Assembly: GCF_014117325.1 (NCBI RefSeq)
Contig: NZ_CP059732.1
Location: 8,569,501-8,633,500, forward strand
Direction: 5' to 3'
DNA length: 64,000 bases
Source of the DNA: Spirosoma foliorum
GTDB lineage: Bacteria > Bacteroidota > Bacteroidia > Cytophagales > Spirosomataceae
The translations under genes were made by a program, and so were the position numbers. The notes below the pieces were generated by a model that had not been told where the DNA came from, did not search any database, and saw nothing but the letters and a program-made list of their open reading frames with translations. Each line of letters opens with the position of its first letter. The first letter of the stretch is position 1. Of the stretch, positions 61,869 through 64,000 are shown piece after piece.

Positions 61869-62405
61869 ATGGATTTCTGCGGACCTTACGACAAATACCT
61901 TGCTGAGCATAATCAGGAGTTCCTGCGTGCCCCATTACTAGCCGGTTGGGAGTTCAGACAGAAAACAACCCCGGTTGCTGAAGGAGTAGAAACCGCAGGG
62001 TGGATGTCGTTGGCCAAAGCACAGGACTGGAAGTTACCCGCATCAATTCGACGTGAGTTGCTAAGCAATACAATGGTCATTGTAATTACGGATCTTGACC
62101 AGCTTATCCAGTATGTGAATACTCCATTTGAAACAATGACGGGTTATTCCAGCCAGGAGACCCTAGGACGCAGACCCGCTTTTTTGCAGGGAGAAGGTAC
62201 GTCTCTGCGAGCACGACGGCATCTCAGGCAAGGTATTGAACGGCAGAAGTTGGTACGTGGACAATTGTTGAATTACCGAAAAGACCAAACCGCTTATCTG
62301 TGTCAGATCGTGATTCGGCCCATCGTAAATCGGCAGAAACAAGTAGTCAATTTCATTGCCTTGGAACAGGAGGTCGAATCGAATGGAACACCTATCGTCC
62401 GGTAA
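61869..62405 (+). CDS. PAS-domain protein
   Basis: A 178-residue protein. The C-terminal PAS fold (about 75-170) reads MVIVITDLDQLIQYVNTPFE, TMTGYSSQETLGRRPAFLQG and LLNYRKDQTAYLCQIVIRPI. GRRPAFLQG sits where LOV domains have GRNCRFLQG; the photo-active Cys is replaced, so blue-light adduct chemistry is not expected. No output domain: a stand-alone sensor or a regulator of a partner. The next gene overlaps its stop. Confidence 0.8.
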   Translation: MDFCGPYDKYLAEHNQEFLRAPLLAGWEFRQKTTPVAEGVETAGWMSLAKAQDWKLPASIRRELLSNTMVIVITDLDQLIQYVNTPFETMTGYSSQETLGRRPAFLQGEGTSLRARRHLRQGIERQKLVRGQLLNYRKDQTAYLCQIVIRPIVNRQKQVVNFIALEQEVESNGTPIVR

Positions 62406-62631
62406 ACACGAACACACCGCTTGCCCCCGCTGCCATCGCACATTCGAGTGCCGCGTTGGGAGTATCAATTTGTGCCAGTGCCAGGTAGTTCAATTGACGG
62501 ATGCTCAGCGGCAGTACGTCAGTTCGACCTATCAGGGCTGTTTGTGCGCTGACTGTTTATTAGCCGTCCGATCAGAATTCAATCACCTGGCTCACCAGAA
62601 ACTAGTAGCCGATTTATTACGTGGACATTAA
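62383..62631 (+). CDS. Cysteine-rich CWC-type small protein
   Basis: Start ATG 62383 (MEHLSSGKHEHTACPRC), 82 residues. CPRCHRTFECRVGSINLCQCQ and later YQGCLCADCLL provide Cys pairs of the CWC zinc-binding family. Overlaps the PAS gene end by 23 bp and the thioesterase start, so the genes are likely co-transcribed. Confidence 0.75.
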   Translation: MEHLSSGKHEHTACPRCHRTFECRVGSINLCQCQVVQLTDAQRQYVSSTYQGCLCADCLLAVRSEFNHLAHQKLVADLLRGH

Positions 62632-63022
62632 CGAAACGCCAGAAATACAGGCCCGAATCGCAGCGGCCGAAACCCGAATCTTCAAAGCTGTTTTTCCCAG
62701 CACAACCAATCATTACGATACGCTTTTTGGAGGTACCGCCCTGCAACTGATGGATGAAGTGGCGTTTATTGCCGCCACTCGGTTTTCCCGGAAGCGCATG
62801 GTTACGGTTTCTTCTGACAAGATCAATTTTACCAAGTCGATTCCGGCGGGTACGATTATCGAGTTGGTTGGTCGGGTCGAGCATGTGGGGAATACCAGTA
62901 TTCGGATTGCGGTAGAAATTTACGTCGAAGAAATGTACTCGATGGAGCGCCATAAGGCTATTCATGGAACGTTCACGTTCGTGGCGCTCGACGAGGATAA
63001 AAAGCCAATACGAATTATCTAG
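62621..63022 (+). CDS. Acyl-CoA thioesterase (hotdog fold)
   Basis: A 133-residue protein with GTG start at 62621, overlapping the upstream stop. NHYDTLFGGTALQLMDEVAF (about 31-50, with Asp in LMDE) is the thioesterase YciA/BFIT-type active site, with KINFTKSIPAGTIIELVGRV following. Hydrolyses acyl-CoA; chain length not determined. Confidence 0.88.
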   Translation: MDINETPEIQARIAAAETRIFKAVFPSTTNHYDTLFGGTALQLMDEVAFIAATRFSRKRMVTVSSDKINFTKSIPAGTIIELVGRVEHVGNTSIRIAVEIYVEEMYSMERHKAIHGTFTFVALDEDKKPIRII

Positions 63023-63030
63023 AAAAGCGT

Positions 63031-63106
63031 TTTTCTGACAGGATTTACAAGATTAACAAGATGCGGTTTCGCTTGTCAAAATCTTGTAAATCCTGTCAGA
63101 AAAAAA
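63031..63106. repeat. Dispersed palindromic repeat, family GACAGGATTTACA, copy 4
   Basis: TTTTCTGACAGGATTTACAA and TTGTAAATCCTGTCAGAAAA arms just after the thioesterase stop; terminator-like position. Confidence 0.8.
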
Positions 63107-63128
63107 GCATATCCGGTAACCGGACATC

Positions 63129-63446
63129 ATGCATTATAAACTGACAACAACACTTAAAAAAACAGATACCGAAGGCCGAATTCCGGCTTATACATTAGAT
63201 CAATACATTCGAGGTGAATTGGTGCAGCAATTAATCAAGTTGGTTAGCCCCCGTCTGCCCGTTGCCCGAACCGATAAGTCAGCCTACACAAACCCGGAAA
63301 CAGTTGAGTTCACGGCGGAACTGACGTTGCTGAAATCGCATCAATGGCAACAACTAAAGCAATCGTTGCTGGGAACCATCGAATCGCTACCCACTGAGCA
63401 GCAGATTTCGGTTCAACAGTTAATTCGAGAGATTGATCAGAACTAA
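63129..63446 (+). CDS. Hypothetical protein
   Basis: A 105-residue protein (MHYKLTTTLKKTDTEGRI), alpha/beta, no recognised domain. It has a repeat element on each side. Confidence 0.5.
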   Translation: MHYKLTTTLKKTDTEGRIPAYTLDQYIRGELVQQLIKLVSPRLPVARTDKSAYTNPETVEFTAELTLLKSHQWQQLKQSLLGTIESLPTEQQISVQQLIREIDQN

Positions 63447-63454
63447 AGGTTAAT

Positions 63455-63504
63455 GCTTCTTTGTAGTCTGGTCGTTGGAGCATCTGGCCAGACTACAAAG
63501 AAGC
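63455..63504. terminator. Hairpin with GCTTCTTTGTAGTCTGGTC arms
   Basis: GCTTCTTTGTAGTCTGGTC at 63455-63473 and GGCCAGACTACAAAGAAGC at 63486-63504 (near-perfect stem) directly after the hypothetical gene. Confidence 0.7.
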
Positions 63505-63512
63505 AGAAAAGC

Positions 63513-63589
63513 GTTTTTTTGACAGGATTAACAGGATTTATTGATCGGAAATATCAGCAGAATAAATCCTGTTAATCCTGTCAAAAAAA
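63513..63589. repeat. Dispersed palindromic repeat, family GACAGGATT, copy 5
   Basis: GTTTTTTTGACAGGATTAAC and GTTAATCCTGTCAAAAAAA arms; the inner ACAGGATTTATT/AATAAATCCTGT extends the stem. 23-bp arms or longer. Confidence 0.8.
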
Positions 63590-63616
63590 GAACTTGCCCT
63601 ACACTCTATCGTGCCT

Positions 63617-63624
63617 TACCTTTG
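63617..63624 (+). promoter_or_regulatory. TACCTTTG -7 box
   Basis: A perfect TAnnTTTG octamer 5 bp before ATG 63630, the same short spacing as at 61857-61864. Suggests a leaderless or near-leaderless transcript. Confidence 0.5.
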
Positions 63625-63629
63625 CCTCG

Positions 63630-64000
63630 ATGAAAATCGCACTGGTCTATATTCTCCTGATCGCAACATTGCTGCCAACTGTCAGCCAGTGGGGGACTAT
63701 TGCTTATTATCACGCCAATAAGGACTACATCGCTCGTGTTCTTTGCGAAAATCGCGATAAGCCCGAAATGCATTGCGACGGTAAATGCTATCTGGCTAAA
63801 AAACTGAAGGCGCAGGAGGATCGACAGGACAAAGAGACGGCTACTCGTCTGGAAAACGTGCCAGTCATTACCCTGTTTTGCTCCGACCTCAGTACGTTTC
63901 TGATCGTGCCACAAACCATTCGGTTGGTTACCACTCAATTGCCGCTCTACGTAGCATCCGCATATCGTGCGCCTTTAAGTGCCGTTTTTCAGCCTCCCCA
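63630..64000 (+). CDS. Small secreted/membrane protein with CxGxC motif, partial
   Basis: ATG 63630 opens a frame that runs off the window (about 123 residues seen). MKIALVYILLIATLLPTVSQ is a signal anchor, followed by a KDYIARVLCENRDKPEMHCD segment and GKCYLAKKLK. The pattern C...C-DGKC-L-KK is found in Bacteroidota small proteins encoded before TonB receptors and may bind metal. End and downstream context not visible. Confidence 0.65.
   Translation, partial: MKIALVYILLIATLLPTVSQWGTIAYYHANKDYIARVLCENRDKPEMHCDGKCYLAKKLKAQEDRQDKETATRLENVPVITLFCSDLSTFLIVPQTIRLVTTQLPLYVASAYRAPLSAVFQPP

Noticed and set aside
61869..62405. LOV photoreceptor
   Set aside because: The adduct-forming Cys is replaced in GRRPAFLQG.

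Overview
The window looks like a chromosomal segment of a Bacteroidota bacterium of the Cytophagales (Spirosoma-like; inferred from gene style, no search was run). Support: TonB-dependent receptors with N-terminal carboxypeptidase-regulatory-like domains, short leaders with TAnnTTTG-type -7 boxes close to start codons, few Shine-Dalgarno sequences, a large secreted fibronectin-III protein, and intergenic gaps filled with short palindromic repeats. No rRNA, tRNA or CRISPR array was seen.

Left part (1-25 kb) is an accessory/defence region, visibly more AT-rich in several blocks. After the end of an NtrY-like histidine kinase come a small beta-grasp-like protein ending in Gly-Gly that is translationally coupled to a 1044-aa DUF4132 protein, a nucleotidyltransferase with decayed MNT/HepT remnants, and a collapsed type I Wadjet locus (jetA' joined to jetD'). 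A complete, divergent Wadjet-like jetABCD operon lies on the opposite strand. Then follow a Fic-protein relic, two near-identical paralogues about 9.6 kb apart, a TPR protein, a ceramidase-like enzyme, a DUF3037 protein, a subtilase (S8) abutting tail-to-tail an AAA+ ATPase, and two unknown small genes.

Middle part (23-30.5 kb) holds a SWIM zinc-finger protein, two paralogous small proteins, a bacterial PARP with a WGR domain plus a coupled small helical protein, a WYL-domain regulator and a YdeI/DUF1905 protein. The most striking signal is a 17-bp element, CGKAAAWAGATTACGTT in the sense direction, followed by exactly 11 bp and a -7-like octamer. It occurs upstream of the ubiquitin-like/DUF4132 operon and upstream of both small paralogues flanking the PARP gene. 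This ties loci 24-27 kb apart into one putative regulon. One copy sits in the divergent region shared with the WYL regulator gene.

Right part (30.5-64 kb) is mostly metabolic and envelope genes: three TonB receptors (one below a two-component system, one with a CDF cation transporter and a small metal-binding protein), an SDR, a secreted glycosidase-like protein, an aldo/keto reductase, an ABM monooxygenase whose 3' end is duplicated around an inserted PIN-domain module, a large CarboxypepD_reg/TonB-plug protein split by a frameshift in a C8 tract, a frameshifted RAYT transposase flanked by its REP hairpins, a GNAT, a 1797-aa FnIII-repeat protein, a cobalamin riboswitch controlling metE, and a PAS / CWC / thioesterase run. 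At least six families of short inverted repeats decorate intergenic sites.
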